The notes: generated by a model from the sequence alone, not told the origin. Shown: positions 1-8,456, numbered from the stretch's first letter. The stretch is DNA of 64,000 nt from Streptomyces aureocirculatus (GCF_000720475.1 NZ_JOAP01000022.1:124001-188000), one strand, 5' to 3'. Program-made: numbers and translations.

Positions 1-471
1 GCAGAACGGCCCGTCCTCGAGGACCGTGCCGGCCGGATCGACGTCGATACGGGGGTAGAGCGCGGCCAGTTCCTCCACGTGCCGCCAGCCGGTCGTGGCC
101 CGGCGTCCGTCCAGGAGGCCGGTGGCCGCGAGTGTGAACGTGCCGGTGCCGACGGCGGCGACGCGGCCTCCCCGGGCCGCCGCCGCACGCAGCGCGGCGA
201 GGACGCCCTCGGGGGGCTGCCCGGCGCGGGAACCGTCGTGCCCGGGAACCAGTACGACGTCGGCGTCCGCCGTGCCTTCGAGGCCGTACGGCGGGCGGAC
301 GACGAGCGCCGGCCCCGGGCCGCCGGTCGCCCGGAACCCGGGTGCCGCGCAGATCCTGACCTCGTAGGACACCTCGGGGTACTCGCGGCAGGCGGTGCCG
401 AAGACCAGGCCGGGCGTGGTGAGGTGATGGCCCGGGGCCCCGTCGAGGGCGAGGACGGCGATCACTGACAT
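1..471 (-). CDS. GlxA-family transcriptional regulator, N-terminal part (runs off the window)
   Basis: This is the first 157 codons of a DJ-1/PfpI-domain protein; its 3' end lies before base 1. The ATG at 469-471 opens with MSVIAVLALDGAPGH, nearly identical to the start of the GlxA-type regulator at 1721. The VGTGTFTLAATGLLDGRRAT nucleophile-elbow region of the PfpI-like domain is present, with T-G-T where catalytic members have a cysteine. That is usual for GlxA/AdpA-type regulators, in which this domain senses or dimerises. By analogy with its paralogue it should end in an AraC-type helix-turn-helix domain, which cannot be seen here. The two paralogues point away from each other with a protease gene between them. 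Confidence 0.85.
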   Translation of the reverse strand, partial: MSVIAVLALDGAPGHHLTTPGLVFGTACREYPEVSYEVRICAAPGFRATGGPGPALVVRPPYGLEGTADADVVLVPGHDGSRAGQPPEGVLAALRAAAARGGRVAAVGTGTFTLAATGLLDGRRATTGWRHVEELAALYPRIDVDPAGTVLEDGPFC

Positions 472-507
472 AGCGGGAATCCAACCATCCGCACGAGCCG
501 GCCGACG

Positions 508-607
508 TCAGCCGCCCTCGCCGTCCGTCAGCCACCCTCGCGGCCCGACAGCCGCCCTCGCTGTCCGCTGGCCGCCCTCGCAGTCCGACAGCCGCCCTCG
601 CGGCCCG
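508..607. repeat. Five tandem copies of a 20-bp unit
   Basis: Five consecutive 20-bp units (508-527, 528-547, 548-567, 568-587, 588-607) share the core cagccgccctcgc. Read on the minus strand, each contains GAGGGCGGCTG, which resembles the last codons and stop of the trypsin-like gene just upstream (AAGGGCGGCTGA at 710-721). The array therefore looks like amplified 3'-end sequence. It lies in the gap between that gene and the GlxA gene at the window edge. Confidence 0.8.
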
Positions 608-709
608 CCGGTCGGCCGCGCCTACGCCGGCCGGCGTCAGCCCCCCCCTCTCGCAGGGTTCGCCGGCCAGGCCGCGCCCAAGGAGGGTGTCGGCCGCGTG
701 AGCCGTCGG

Positions 710-1579
710 TCAGCCGCCCTTGTGGATCGTCTTGTGGATCCAGCTCTTGAAGGCGGGCACGTTGGAGTAGAGTCCCGGCCCCGTCCCGCAGCCCTCGCGG
801 AGGCTGCCAGGACCGGATGTGGCGCCGATCAGCTCCCAGCGGCCGTTCTTCGCGCGCTGGAGCTGCGGGCCGCCGGAGTCGCCGTTGCACGCCATGGCCT
901 TCGGCTTCGGGCTGACGGTGCACAGCCGCGTCCTGCCCGCCCAGCCGGGGGCACACTCGCTCACCGCGCCCCTGCGCGTGTCCAGTTGCTGGAGGCGGTC
1001 GGGGAACTTCGCGTCCTCCAGTGACGGCGCCTCGACGACCGTGCCGTAGCCGAGGATGCGGGTGGGCGTGCCGACCGGGCCCGCCTTCTCGGCGATGCGG
1101 ACGGGCTTTTGGGAGACGGGGCGGTCCAGGCGTATCAGCGCGAGGTCGTTCTTGTTGTGGGTCGTGCCCGTCATGTCCTGCACATAGCCGGGCGCGGTGA
1201 CGATCTTGTCGATGTCGCGGACGGACCCGCCGGTCGTCCGGTGGTCGCTGCCGACGCGGATCTTGCCGGTCAGCGTGGCCAGCTCGGGGTTGACGCAGTG
1301 CGCGGCCGTGAGGACCCACCGGGGGTCGATCAGTGTCGCCCCGCACTGGGCGCCGTACTCCTTGACCGGCACCGTCGCCATGTACGGGTAGTGCTGCGTG
1401 GCGTCCTCGCCGTTGACGATGGCGCTCGCGCTGCCGGTCATCACCGTGACGCCCAGGAGCGCGGTCGCGCCGAGCGCCGCGGCGCCCCGGGCGAGCAGCC
1501 GGCGCGAGCCCTGCCGGGAGAGGTCGGCAGGGGCGGAAGAAGGGGTCCCGGGGGCGGGAGCGGTGTCCGTGGCGTGCAT
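710..1579 (-). CDS. Secreted trypsin-like serine protease (S1 family)
   Basis: A 289-residue exported protease of the chymotrypsin fold. An N-terminal segment with Arg-Arg followed by a hydrophobic stretch (about residues 25-50) ends in A-S-A. The mature domain begins with I-V-N-G near residue 54, the usual neo-N-terminus of activated trypsins. The catalytic triad is visible: His94 in TAAHC, Asp145 in NDLALI and Ser235 in GDSGGP. Cysteines near 79/95 and 209/220/231 could form the usual disulfides. The start is the ATG at 1577-1579 because GAAAGG lies seven bases upstream; longer readings have no ribosome site. It diverges from the GlxA regulator at 1721, which may control it. Substrate preference is not evident. 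Confidence 0.9.
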   Translation of the reverse strand: MHATDTAPAPGTPSSAPADLSRQGSRRLLARGAAALGATALLGVTVMTGSASAIVNGEDATQHYPYMATVPVKEYGAQCGATLIDPRWVLTAAHCVNPELATLTGKIRVGSDHRTTGGSVRDIDKIVTAPGYVQDMTGTTHNKNDLALIRLDRPVSQKPVRIAEKAGPVGTPTRILGYGTVVEAPSLEDAKFPDRLQQLDTRRGAVSECAPGWAGRTRLCTVSPKPKAMACNGDSGGPQLQRAKNGRWELIGATSGPGSLREGCGTGPGLYSNVPAFKSWIHKTIHKGG

Positions 1580-1720
1580 GAACGGGCCTTTCGCAAAAAG
1601 TGACGGAGCTGCGTGTGGGTGAGGCGTCTGTCCGCCTCCCTCCCACCGCTCTGCGATCATCCGTTGCGGGCGGCCCCCGCAAACAGCGGCTGCGATGTCA
1701 CCCTGGGCTAAATTCTGGAC

Positions 1721-2866
1721 ATGTCAGTGATCGCCGTCCTCGCCCTCGACGGGGCCCCGGGGCACCAGCTCACCGCCCCCGGACTGGCCTTCGCCACGGC
1801 GGCCAGGCACCACCACCCGGTCGCGTACGAGGTGCGGGTCTGCGCGGGACCGGGGTTCAGCAGCACGGGCGGCCCCGCGCCCTTCGGCATCGAGGCGCCC
1901 TGGGGCATGGAGGGGCTCGACGACGCCGGCACGGTGCTGCTGTTGGGGCACGAGGGCTTCCGTGCCGCGCCGCCGCCCGCCGTCGTGGACGCCCTGCGGG
2001 CCGCGGCGGCGCGCGGGGCGCGCATCGGCGCCGTCGGCACCGGCACGTTCACGCTCGCGGCCACCGGCCTCCTGGACGGGCGCCGGGCGGCCACCAGCCG
2101 GCGGCACACGCGGGAACTGGCGCGACTGCACCCTCGTATCGACGTGGACCCCGAGGGTTCCGCAGTGGCCGACGGCCCCTTCCACAGCGCGGCCGGGGTA
2201 CTCGGAGGCATCGACCTGTGTCTGCACCTGATCACCCTGGATCACGGGGATTCGGTGGCCATCGAGACGGAACGGCAGCTTTTCCTGCACCTGCACGCGG
2301 AGCCGGAGGACGCCGGCGGGGCGGCGCACGAGGCCGGTTCGGGGGCGGCCCGAGGTGCCCTCGCGAAGGCCGCGTCGGGGCCCGCTCGGGGTGGCACCGC
2401 GAAGGCCCGCTCGCGAGCGGCTCAGGGGGGCGCCGCGAAGCCCGGGGCGCGAGCCGCCCAGGCTGCCGCCGCCGAGGCCGCGTACAACGCCGTCACCCCG
2501 CCCGGCAGCAGCCTCGAACCGGTGACGCGGTGGATGCAGGCCCACCTCCACCACCCGCTCACCCTCGACGACATCGCGGGCCGGGCACGGCTCGGCGTGC
2601 GCAGCCTGACCCGCCGCTTCCGTGCCGAGACCGGGCTCACCCCGCTGCAGTACCTGCTCCGTATGCGGATCCAGCACGCCCAGCGGCTCCTGGAGCGCAC
2701 CGACGACCCGGTGGAACGCATCGCGGCCCGCAGCGGCCTGGGCACCCCCGCCAACCTGCGCCACCACTTCCAGCGCTCCACCGGCACCAGCCCCACCATC
2801 TACCGCGCGGCGTTCCGCGCGCTGGTCTCCGGCATCACCTGGCCGGAACGCCCCGATCAGCCGTGA
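1721..2866 (+). CDS. GlxA-family regulator (PfpI-like domain plus AraC HTH) with a repetitive linker
   Basis: A 381-residue regulator with an N-terminal DJ-1/PfpI-like domain (about 1-185) and a C-terminal AraC-type double helix-turn-helix (about 275-370; note LTLDDIAGRA, RRFRAETGLTPLQYL and VERIAARSGLG). The family binds DNA and often acts on a neighbouring gene, here probably the divergent protease or itself. The linker between domains is abnormally long because residues 207-254 are four 12-residue Ala/Gly/Arg/Lys repeats encoded by a 36-bp tandem array. It is a close paralogue of the truncated gene at 1-471. The start ATG lies 141 bp from the divergent protease start. Confidence 0.88.
   Translation: MSVIAVLALDGAPGHQLTAPGLAFATAARHHHPVAYEVRVCAGPGFSSTGGPAPFGIEAPWGMEGLDDAGTVLLLGHEGFRAAPPPAVVDALRAAAARGARIGAVGTGTFTLAATGLLDGRRAATSRRHTRELARLHPRIDVDPEGSAVADGPFHSAAGVLGGIDLCLHLITLDHGDSVAIETERQLFLHLHAEPEDAGGAAHEAGSGAARGALAKAASGPARGGTAKARSRAAQGGAAKPGARAAQAAAAEAAYNAVTPPGSSLEPVTRWMQAHLHHPLTLDDIAGRARLGVRSLTRRFRAETGLTPLQYLLRMRIQHAQRLLERTDDPVERIAARSGLGTPANLRHHFQRSTGTSPTIYRAAFRALVSGITWPERPDQP
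2339..2482 (+). repeat. 36-bp tandem repeat (4 units) inside the GlxA regulator linker
   Basis: Four in-frame units encode SGAARGALAKAA, SGPARGGTAKAR, SRAAQGGAAKPG and ARAAQAAAAEAA. They lie between the sensor and DNA-binding domains, so copy-number change would alter linker length without breaking the frame. Confidence 0.75.
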
Positions 2867-2899
2867 TGGGGGACGAGGGCCGCTGAACTGTCCCGGTCG

Positions 2900-3694
2900 T
2901 CATGGCCTGTTGCGTCGTCGCACCCGGGAGGGGCTGGGCTGCCGCGTCCGCCGCGGAGGGCTCTTCTTCTTGGCCCCGGTTTCGCCCTTCCTGCCGGAGC
3001 GACGTCCGCGGAATTCATCGATGGTCACGTAGGCGACACCCAGGCCCAGGACCGCGCCCAGGACAGCCAGTACCTCACCCATGTCGTCCTTGGCGCTCTG
3101 CGCCGTGTGCGCGGTGGTCGTCCCGACGGAGACCCGCTCGACATAGGGCGGTTGTTCGAAGAGGACGTTGTCCGTGTCGCGGTGGTACGCCGTGACCGTG
3201 AGGGCGACCATCATCTGGCCCGTGCTGGAGGGCCTCACCATCCAGCGCCAGGTCGCTCGGTCATCGGGGGTGAGCACGTTCTGCCGCTCGGAGGAGAGCG
3301 CCGTGCACGTGGCGCCTGCACCTGAGCAGCGCAGCTTGACCCCGATCAGGGTGCCGACGAGCAGTTTGCCCGTACGCCGCTCGGCTTCCGCGCGCTCACC
3401 CTGCGATTGCGCGACCCGGAACCCCTCCACCTCAGCGCGCACTTCAAGTGACTGGCCCACCCGGGCCCCGCGCAGCGGGGTGTACCTGATCTCCCCCTGG
3501 AACATCTTCTTGCGGCTCTTGATGATCTCTTGTTGGTAGTGCGCCTGGCTGTCGGGGTCACTGTCGCTCGACCTGCTCCCGCAGGACGCTGCCAGCAAGC
3601 CGAGGAGTACGACGCCCACTGTTCGGACGGCCAGCCGACGCCTTCTGCTGTCTCGCCGGTTCGGAGTGTTTCCCGCTGTCATGTGATCGTCCAT
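2900..3694 (-). CDS. Putative lipoprotein with a C-terminal membrane segment, unknown function
   Basis: A 264-residue protein (260 if the second Met at 3682 is used). An Arg-rich N-terminus leads into a hydrophobic run and the lipobox LLAASC near residues 34-39, so it is probably lipidated at that Cys. A soluble extracellular region of about 150 residues follows. It has a possible second hydrophobic segment near 207-222 (EVLAVLGAVLGLGVAYVTI) and a very basic tail rich in Arg, Lys and Pro. I do not recognise the central domain. It converges with the GlxA gene, whose stop is 33 bp away. Lipoprotein identity is well supported; the orientation of the second segment is inferred. Confidence 0.75.
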   Translation of the reverse strand: MDDHMTAGNTPNRRDSRRRRLAVRTVGVVLLGLLAASCGSRSSDSDPDSQAHYQQEIIKSRKKMFQGEIRYTPLRGARVGQSLEVRAEVEGFRVAQSQGERAEAERRTGKLLVGTLIGVKLRCSGAGATCTALSSERQNVLTPDDRATWRWMVRPSSTGQMMVALTVTAYHRDTDNVLFEQPPYVERVSVGTTTAHTAQSAKDDMGEVLAVLGAVLGLGVAYVTIDEFRGRRSGRKGETGAKKKSPPRRTRQPSPSRVRRRNRP

Positions 3695-4244
3695 CGCTTA
3701 CGGCGGAATCCAGGTTCAGCATCGGGAACGGCTCCCGCCCGGCACGGCGCTCCCCCGTGCTGGCATCGTGCCCTCAACTGGGGGCACACGCACCACGTTC
3801 ACGCGAATTCGAGGAACACCGGCAGGCCGGAGCGTCCTGCACGGTTCACCGGATCCTGGCGGACATCGAGGACGAGGCGGAACGGTTCACCGTGATCAAG
3901 ACGCCGCCGGGGGGCAAGGCCCGGTGGACACCGGATGCGGGACGACACTCCACTTCCCAGGCGGCGGCGTTCAGCCCTCTTCGCTCCCTTCACGTCATCC
4001 GGCACGTGACGCATTCTGCTATCCGATGTCAACCCAGGCACCATTAAAGGCAGTCGCCTCTTAATTCACTCCCACACACTCCCACATCAGAAGAGGATGC
4101 GGTCGAACATTCGTCGGTTTTTTGCTCAAGTATTCCAGCCGTCTTATTGCAGGCTGAAACTCCCCGTTGCGTCACAGCCTTTCCGGCTCATACGTTGACT
4201 CACCGAAATCCCGTCAACGCATCTCATGGGAGGGGCAACCGGTC
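3695..4244. other. Gap with a possible gene remnant, promoter region of the beta-trefoil gene
   Basis: No convincing intact gene is seen. Plus-strand translation around 3805-3945 gives EFEEHRQAGASCTVHRILAD and ERFTVIKTPPGGKARW, which has protein-like composition but no good start and no family I recognise; it may be a decayed gene. The last 200 bases are relatively AT-rich and probably hold the promoter of the gene at 4245. Confidence 0.3.
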
Positions 4245-4664
4245 ATGGGTTTTGAAAGCGGCACGTACATGATCAAGTGCGCCGCGTACGCGGACCGCGT
4301 CCTGGACGTCTGCAATGGCTACGCCGCGCCCAACGTTCCGGTCATCGGCTGGCCCTGGCACAAGAGCGAGAACCAGGTCTGGGAAGTCACCCAGGCCTAC
4401 GGTCCGGGCGACGTCGTCATCAAGTCGACCCTCGGCGATTACTTCCTGAACACCTCGTCAGAGCGCTCGTACCCGCCCAAGCTCGCTGTCCAGTCCTTCT
4501 ACGTCGTGTGGCACATAGCCCCCATCGACGACAACACATTCCGTATCGGCTACCCCGGCACACACCAGGTCGTGACGCTGTCCAATGACGATCAGGGGAC
4601 CCAGGCCGCCATCCAGGACGGCACCTTCGCTGCCTCACAGCGGTGGCTCCTGGAGCGTGTCTGA
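4245..4664 (+). CDS. Leaderless ricin-B-like beta-trefoil (lectin or protease-inhibitor fold) protein
   Basis: A 139-residue protein with alternating Trp/hydrophobic pattern and repeated blocks (GTYMIKCAA, NQVWEV, GDYFLN, TFRIGYPG, QRWLLERV) typical of a RICIN-like beta-trefoil. The trefoil family includes sugar-binding lectins and the clitocypin-type (I66) protease inhibitors; the sequence does not decide between them. There is no signal peptide, so it should be cytoplasmic or released by lysis. The ATG at 4245 is chosen because GGGAGGGG lies about nine bases upstream. A hairpin terminator follows at 4694. A second trefoil protein lies at 11942-12541 in a cluster of other leaderless binding proteins. 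Confidence 0.7.
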   Translation: MGFESGTYMIKCAAYADRVLDVCNGYAAPNVPVIGWPWHKSENQVWEVTQAYGPGDVVIKSTLGDYFLNTSSERSYPPKLAVQSFYVVWHIAPIDDNTFRIGYPGTHQVVTLSNDDQGTQAAIQDGTFAASQRWLLERV

Positions 4665-4693
4665 CCGTCTGACCGCAACTTCCGCGTTTTCCG

Positions 4694-4722
4694 GCCCAGC
4701 TCCCGTTTCCCGGGAGTTGGGC
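4694..4722 (+). terminator. Hairpin terminator after the beta-trefoil gene
   Basis: Twelve-base arms gcccagctcccg and cgggagttgggc enclose a 5-base loop with one G:U pair, followed by tttgcg. It begins 30 bases after the stop codon. Confidence 0.75.
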
Positions 4723-4851
4723 TTTGCGTGCTACCCGCTCCCGCAATCCCAGTGTGGAAACTGCGGTGCGGTCACCGAAGGACAGGTAACGCGGGTACGC
4801 GCACCAAGGCCCACGTTCGCGGCCGCTCGAGCACAGGTTCCAGGTCTATCG

Positions 4852-5110
4852 ATGGCTCGGCTCAGGCCGAAGGTCGCGGTGTTCAGCGGTGTCTGGAAGG
4901 GCGAGCATGGCGACGTGACGCCTCCTCCCTTTGACATTGACGTCTTCCTCAGGCAGCCGCTCACCGCGCGCATCGCTACCGACGGACCGAGCGTGCGGCC
5001 TGTGTGGTTTCTGTGGGAGGAGAACGCCTTCTGGGTTCCGACCGGGCCGTGGACCAAGCTGTACGACCACTCGCTGAGCTCGTTCTCTGACTACCAGGAT
5101 CCGCCAGGAC
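4852..5110 (+). pseudogene. Fragment of a pyridoxamine-5'-phosphate-oxidase-like FMN-binding protein
   Basis: The reading frame from about 4900 gives DIDVFLRQPLTARIATDGPS followed by VRPVWFLWEENAFWVPTGPW. This matches the N-terminal strand-helix-strand block of PPOX-fold proteins of about 140 residues. After roughly 75 residues the similarity ends in low-quality sequence, so the FMN-binding second half is missing. The Met at 4852 could serve as a start but has no clear ribosome site. I take it as a truncated remnant; a functional short protein is unlikely. Confidence 0.5.
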
Positions 5111-5238
5111 CATCGACCGCCAGGCCCAGCCACCCGCCGTCGAAACGAGGAAGCGACAGCCCGGCCGGCACCGTCCGCACACAGCACCGCGCCGGACGCC
5201 GTTCGAGGCCGGAAGACAAGGAACAAGCTGAGACGCGG

Positions 5239-5277
5239 CTGGGCCCGCAGCACCAAGACACAGTGATGCGGGCCCAG
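5239..5277 (-). terminator. Hairpin terminator after the small coiled-coil protein gene
   Basis: Perfect 11-bp arms (ctgggcccgca / tgcgggcccag) with a 17-base loop start 17 bases beyond the stop at 5294 on the minus strand. No U-tract, as is common in Streptomyces. Confidence 0.65.
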
Positions 5278-5293
5278 TCTGATCACAGGAGGG

Positions 5294-5482
5294 TCAGCGG
5301 CGGTCGTCCATGTCGTCCTGGATGTCGTCGAAGGAGCGCTGACCGCTCTGGCGGGTCTCGTCCGCGCGCTCTCGCAGACGTTCCTGCTCAGTCCGGCCGC
5401 GCGTGCCGGCTTCGTCCTGCTTGCTCTGCAGCTTCTCCTTGGCCTTCTGGGCCTTCTCCTGCATCTCGTCCTTGATGCCCAT
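5294..5482 (-). CDS. Small charged coiled-coil protein (62 aa), CsbD-like character
   Basis: Sixty-two residues, almost all charged or Gln. It begins MGIKDEMQEKAQKAKEKLQ and ends with an acidic FDDIQDDMDDRR. The heptad pattern indicates a helical, largely unstructured-when-free stress-type protein. Streptomyces genomes carry many such small CsbD-like or LEA-like proteins, but no diagnostic motif proves membership. The Met at 5482 was preferred over the one at 5536 because the extra N-terminal residues have no helical pattern. It stands alone between two terminator-like elements. Confidence 0.65.
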   Translation of the reverse strand: MGIKDEMQEKAQKAKEKLQSKQDEAGTRGRTEQERLRERADETRQSGQRSFDDIQDDMDDRR

Positions 5483-5626
5483 GAGGGAGTGCTCCGCTCG
5501 CTGGTGGGGGTGACTGATCCTTGACGAGCCTGGCATGCAGACTGCCGCGGCGCCCGACCGCTGCGCCGATCGGGTGACAGGCGCCCGCCGCTGTCCAGCC
5601 CCCCTTCCCCCCTCGTCGGGAGCCCG

Positions 5627-7066
5627 TCAGCGGGCCAGGACGCCGAACTCGGTGCCGGTGGTGACCTGGGGGTCGGCCGGCGGCTTCACGGCGCGGGTGG
5701 GTGAGGACCCGGCGACCTTGCCGCCCTTCGTGCCGACCGACCAGACCTCCGGTGCGGTCGCCGGGACCGGGAGGGTGATCTCGGGCTGCTTGTCGTTGTT
5801 CAGGTCGGTGGTCTTGAGCTGCGAGGGGATGCGGTACGTGCCGGCGGGGCGGGGCAGGCCGGGCGCGTTGTAGGCGTAGAACGCGGAGCCGGTGCCGGTG
5901 ACGCCCCTGGAGGAACCCTTCAGTACGTAGAGGCCGCCGCCGCTGATGTAGCAGTGCTCGCAGGTGGGCTTGCGCTCACCGGGGGCGCCGACGACCAGGT
6001 CGGCGTAGCCGTCCCGGTTGAGGTCGGCCGCGGCGACGGAGGCGCCGAAGCGGTCGCCCTTCTGCACGCCGCCGGGGACGCCGGGGGTGTCCTCGGTGAA
6101 CATCCGCATGCTGCGGTTCTCGTCCACGCCGTTGGACGCGCCGTAGTTGACCCGGACCACGCCCGCGGCGGTTTCGGTGTCCAGTACGGATGCCGCGTCG
6201 CCCACCGCCACGTCGCCGTAGCCGTCCTTGTCGAAGTCCGCGACGGCGACGCTGTTGCCACCCCGGACGGTGACCGGGGTCAGGCGCGGTCCCGAGGCCC
6301 CGCCGAGGAGCACCCGGCCCCGCATGCGCCTCTCGCCCAGGACGACGAGGTCGTCGATGGAGCCCTTGTTGACGCGGCCCACGGCGATCCGCTCCTGTGC
6401 CCCCTCGTCGTAGACGGGGTAGTTGCGGCCGGTGTCCACCTCCCGTGTCGATGCGGGCGTGCCGTCCGCCTTGAAGGGGCCCTTGAAGAGGTGCAGCGAG
6501 GTGGAGTAGCCGACGACCAGGTCGGTCTTCCCGTCGCCGGTGAAGTCACCGGCCTTCAGGACCGAGCCGAAGCCGGGCCGGCGATTGGGGTCGGCCATCG
6601 GGGTGCCGCCCTTGAGGCCGGTGGGGCTGCCCCAGAGCAGGCTGACCTGGCCCCGCCCGCTCACGGCGAGGTCCGCGTACCCGTCGGCGTTGAAGTCGCC
6701 GCTGGTGAGGACCTGCCCGAACCGCCCGCCCTGGGTCGCGTCCCCCGGCACTCCGGGGCTGTTCTGGGTGAGGGCCTTCAGGCCGGTCTTCTGGGCGCCG
6801 TGCTTGCCGCCGTAGGAGACGGTGACATAGCCCGCGCTCCCCAGCGTCGTGGTGGCGCCCTCCGCGGCGGTGACCTTCACGCCGGCGTCCGGGGAGCCGA
6901 TGGCCAGGTCGTGGTAGCCGTCGCCGTTGAAGTCGTCGGAGTAGCGGCTGGGCGCGGGAGCCGCGGTGGCGGCCTCGGCCCGGGTGCCGGTGGAGGCCAG
7001 CAGGCCTCCGGTGAGCGTAGTGGCCGCCGCGGCGATCGCGATGGCGTGACGGATGTGGCGTCGCAC
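5627..7066 (-). CDS. Secreted FG-GAP (integrin-alpha-like beta-propeller) repeat protein
   Basis: A 479-residue exported protein. A basic N-terminus and hydrophobic core end in A-E-A near residue 32. The remainder is six or seven FG-GAP/VCBS repeats, recognisable by DFNGDGYHDLAIGSPD, DFNADGYADLAVSG, DFTGDGKTDLVVGY, DFDKDGYGDVAVGD and DLNRDGYADLVVGAP. Each D-x-[DN]-x-D-G motif is a calcium-binding loop, and the repeats fold as a beta-propeller for adhesion or ligand binding outside the cell. A CEHC pair near residue 370 could form a disulfide. It appears to be transcribed alone. Confidence 0.9.
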   Translation of the reverse strand: MRRHIRHAIAIAAAATTLTGGLLASTGTRAEAATAAPAPSRYSDDFNGDGYHDLAIGSPDAGVKVTAAEGATTTLGSAGYVTVSYGGKHGAQKTGLKALTQNSPGVPGDATQGGRFGQVLTSGDFNADGYADLAVSGRGQVSLLWGSPTGLKGGTPMADPNRRPGFGSVLKAGDFTGDGKTDLVVGYSTSLHLFKGPFKADGTPASTREVDTGRNYPVYDEGAQERIAVGRVNKGSIDDLVVLGERRMRGRVLLGGASGPRLTPVTVRGGNSVAVADFDKDGYGDVAVGDAASVLDTETAAGVVRVNYGASNGVDENRSMRMFTEDTPGVPGGVQKGDRFGASVAAADLNRDGYADLVVGAPGERKPTCEHCYISGGGLYVLKGSSRGVTGTGSAFYAYNAPGLPRPAGTYRIPSQLKTTDLNNDKQPEITLPVPATAPEVWSVGTKGGKVAGSSPTRAVKPPADPQVTTGTEFGVLAR

Positions 7067-7203
7067 GTCCGTTTCCCCCTAGGAGTTCGATCGTGAATAC
7101 GCCTCCAAGACCCCCGACTCACCGGAACGGTTGTACGGGTTTCCGCGCCTCTTCGTGCCCGCTCCCGCGCCCGCGCCGCTTCGTGCCGTACGCCGGCTGG
7201 GCG

Positions 7204-7652
7204 TCAGGGGTGAAGGGCCTCGCGCAGGGCGCGTACCTGGTCGGTGAGGTTGCGTTCGCTGACGCGGGCCTGGGGGAAACGGCGCGGGCGTCGCGGGCGT
7301 AGCGGGCGTAGCGCAGGGAACGCTTCTCCTCGGCCTCGGGGGATCCGTAGGTGTAGGCGCCGCCGTGCACGTAGAGGATCATCGGCAGGTCTTCGGGGGT
7401 GCCGGGCCGGTAGACGCGCAGCCGCAGTTGTCCCGGTGGGCCGGGTATGTACAAATCGCACGCCTTGACCTGGTCGTCGGCGGGGGTGTCGGGGTGTGCG
7501 CGCAGGAGTGCGTAGCGCTGGGGGTCGGCGAGCACCGCGGCCAGGCCGTGGACGGGGAAGACGCCGGTGTCGGCGGTGTCGGCGGTGGTGGCGGCGGCGG
7601 CGGCGGTGTCGAGCAGCATCTGGATCTCGGGATCGACAGCGGGGACGGTCAT
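7204..7652 (-). pseudogene. Alpha/beta hydrolase (esterase/lipase) with internal deletion and frameshift
   Basis: The N-terminal 110 residues match the HSL-type carboxylesterase family, including the oxyanion-hole block YVHGGAYTYGSPE. The expected nucleophile elbow (GxSxG) and catalytic Asp/His are absent. Just after EAEEKRSLRYAR the sequence jumps, and a different frame supplies SERNLTDQVRALREALHP with a stop at 7204, which looks like the authentic C-terminal helix. About 180 residues have been lost from the middle and the ends are out of frame. It is divergent from another internally deleted gene at 7782. Confidence 0.75.
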
Positions 7653-7745
7653 GGCTGATGGTCACCTTCCGGGGTGGGGCCGGGTGTTGCCCGGTGCCGT
7701 TGTGCGGAACTGACCTCAGTCTCTGCCGGTCGTGATCGACACAGC

Positions 7746-7763
7746 AGTGGCCCGGGGGCCACT
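7746..7763. promoter_or_regulatory. Palindrome AGTGGCCC-GG-GGGCCACT, candidate operator
   Basis: A perfect 8+2+8 inverted repeat lies between the divergent broken hydrolase (start 7652) and the deleted GlxA-type regulator (start 7782). Its place suggests the original regulator's binding site, now without a DNA-binding domain encoded next to it. Confidence 0.45.
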
Positions 7764-7781
7764 ATCTGCACCTATTGGGCC

Positions 7782-8291
7782 ATGGCAGTCGTGACGCCTC
7801 ATCATGTGGCTGTTCTCGCTCTGGCGCCGGTGGTGGCCTTCGGCCTCAGCATCCCGGCGCAGATGCTGGCCGGGGTCGAAACCCGTGCGGGTCGGGCGGC
7901 CTACGAGGTGCGTACCTGCACCCCGGACGGCTCCCCGGTGCCGACGGTGAACGGGTACGGCGTCCTGCCCCAGGGCGACCTGTCCCTGCTGGAGTACGCC
8001 GACACGGTGATCGTCGCGGGGACCCGCTGCCCGGACGTGGTCGAGGACGGCGCGGTGGATCCCCGTGTCGCACAGGCGTTGCGGGCGGCCCGGCGGCGTG
8101 CCCGGCTGGTGTCGCTGTGCACCGGCTCGTTCGTTCTTGCGGCCGCGGGCCTGCTGGAGGGCGGCCGGGCCGCGACCCACTGGCGTTACGCACAGCAGTT
8201 CAGGCGGCTCTTCCCGACGGTCGAGCTGGACACCACCCCTTCCGCTTACCGCAAGGCGTTCCGCTCCTCCCCCGCCGCGCCCGTGCCGTAG
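7782..8291 (+). pseudogene. GlxA-family regulator with an in-frame deletion of the AraC domain
   Basis: The frame is open for 169 residues. Residues 1-150 are the PfpI-like domain, including the LVSLCTGSFVLAAAGLLEGG elbow and ATHWRYAQQF. At FPTVELDTT the protein jumps directly to PSAYRKAFRSS, which is the very end of an AraC-type DNA-binding domain. About 150 residues are missing, covering the end of the sensor and both helix-turn-helix motifs. The product could be made as a sensor-only polypeptide but cannot bind DNA in the family's normal way. A loss-of-function remnant is the simplest view; a dominant-negative partner of other GlxA proteins is a remote alternative. Confidence 0.7.
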
Positions 8292-8456
8292 GTCCGGGCC
8301 TCGCCGGGCCGGTTGCCCGCCACCGCTCCACCGGGCTCCGGCGCAGGCGTTCAGGCCGCGGAACCCGGCGCCGGAGTCAAGATGGCGACGCCCTCGAAGC
8401 CGAGGTCGTCGCCGCCCACGAATCTTTTGGTTCCGGAGCAGCGTCGGCATACGGAG

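Noticed and set aside
528..1682. A 384-codon frame overlapping the trypsin-like gene.
   Set aside because: It is a shadow of the protease in another frame with Arg/Gly-rich composition; the protease frame has the catalytic motifs.
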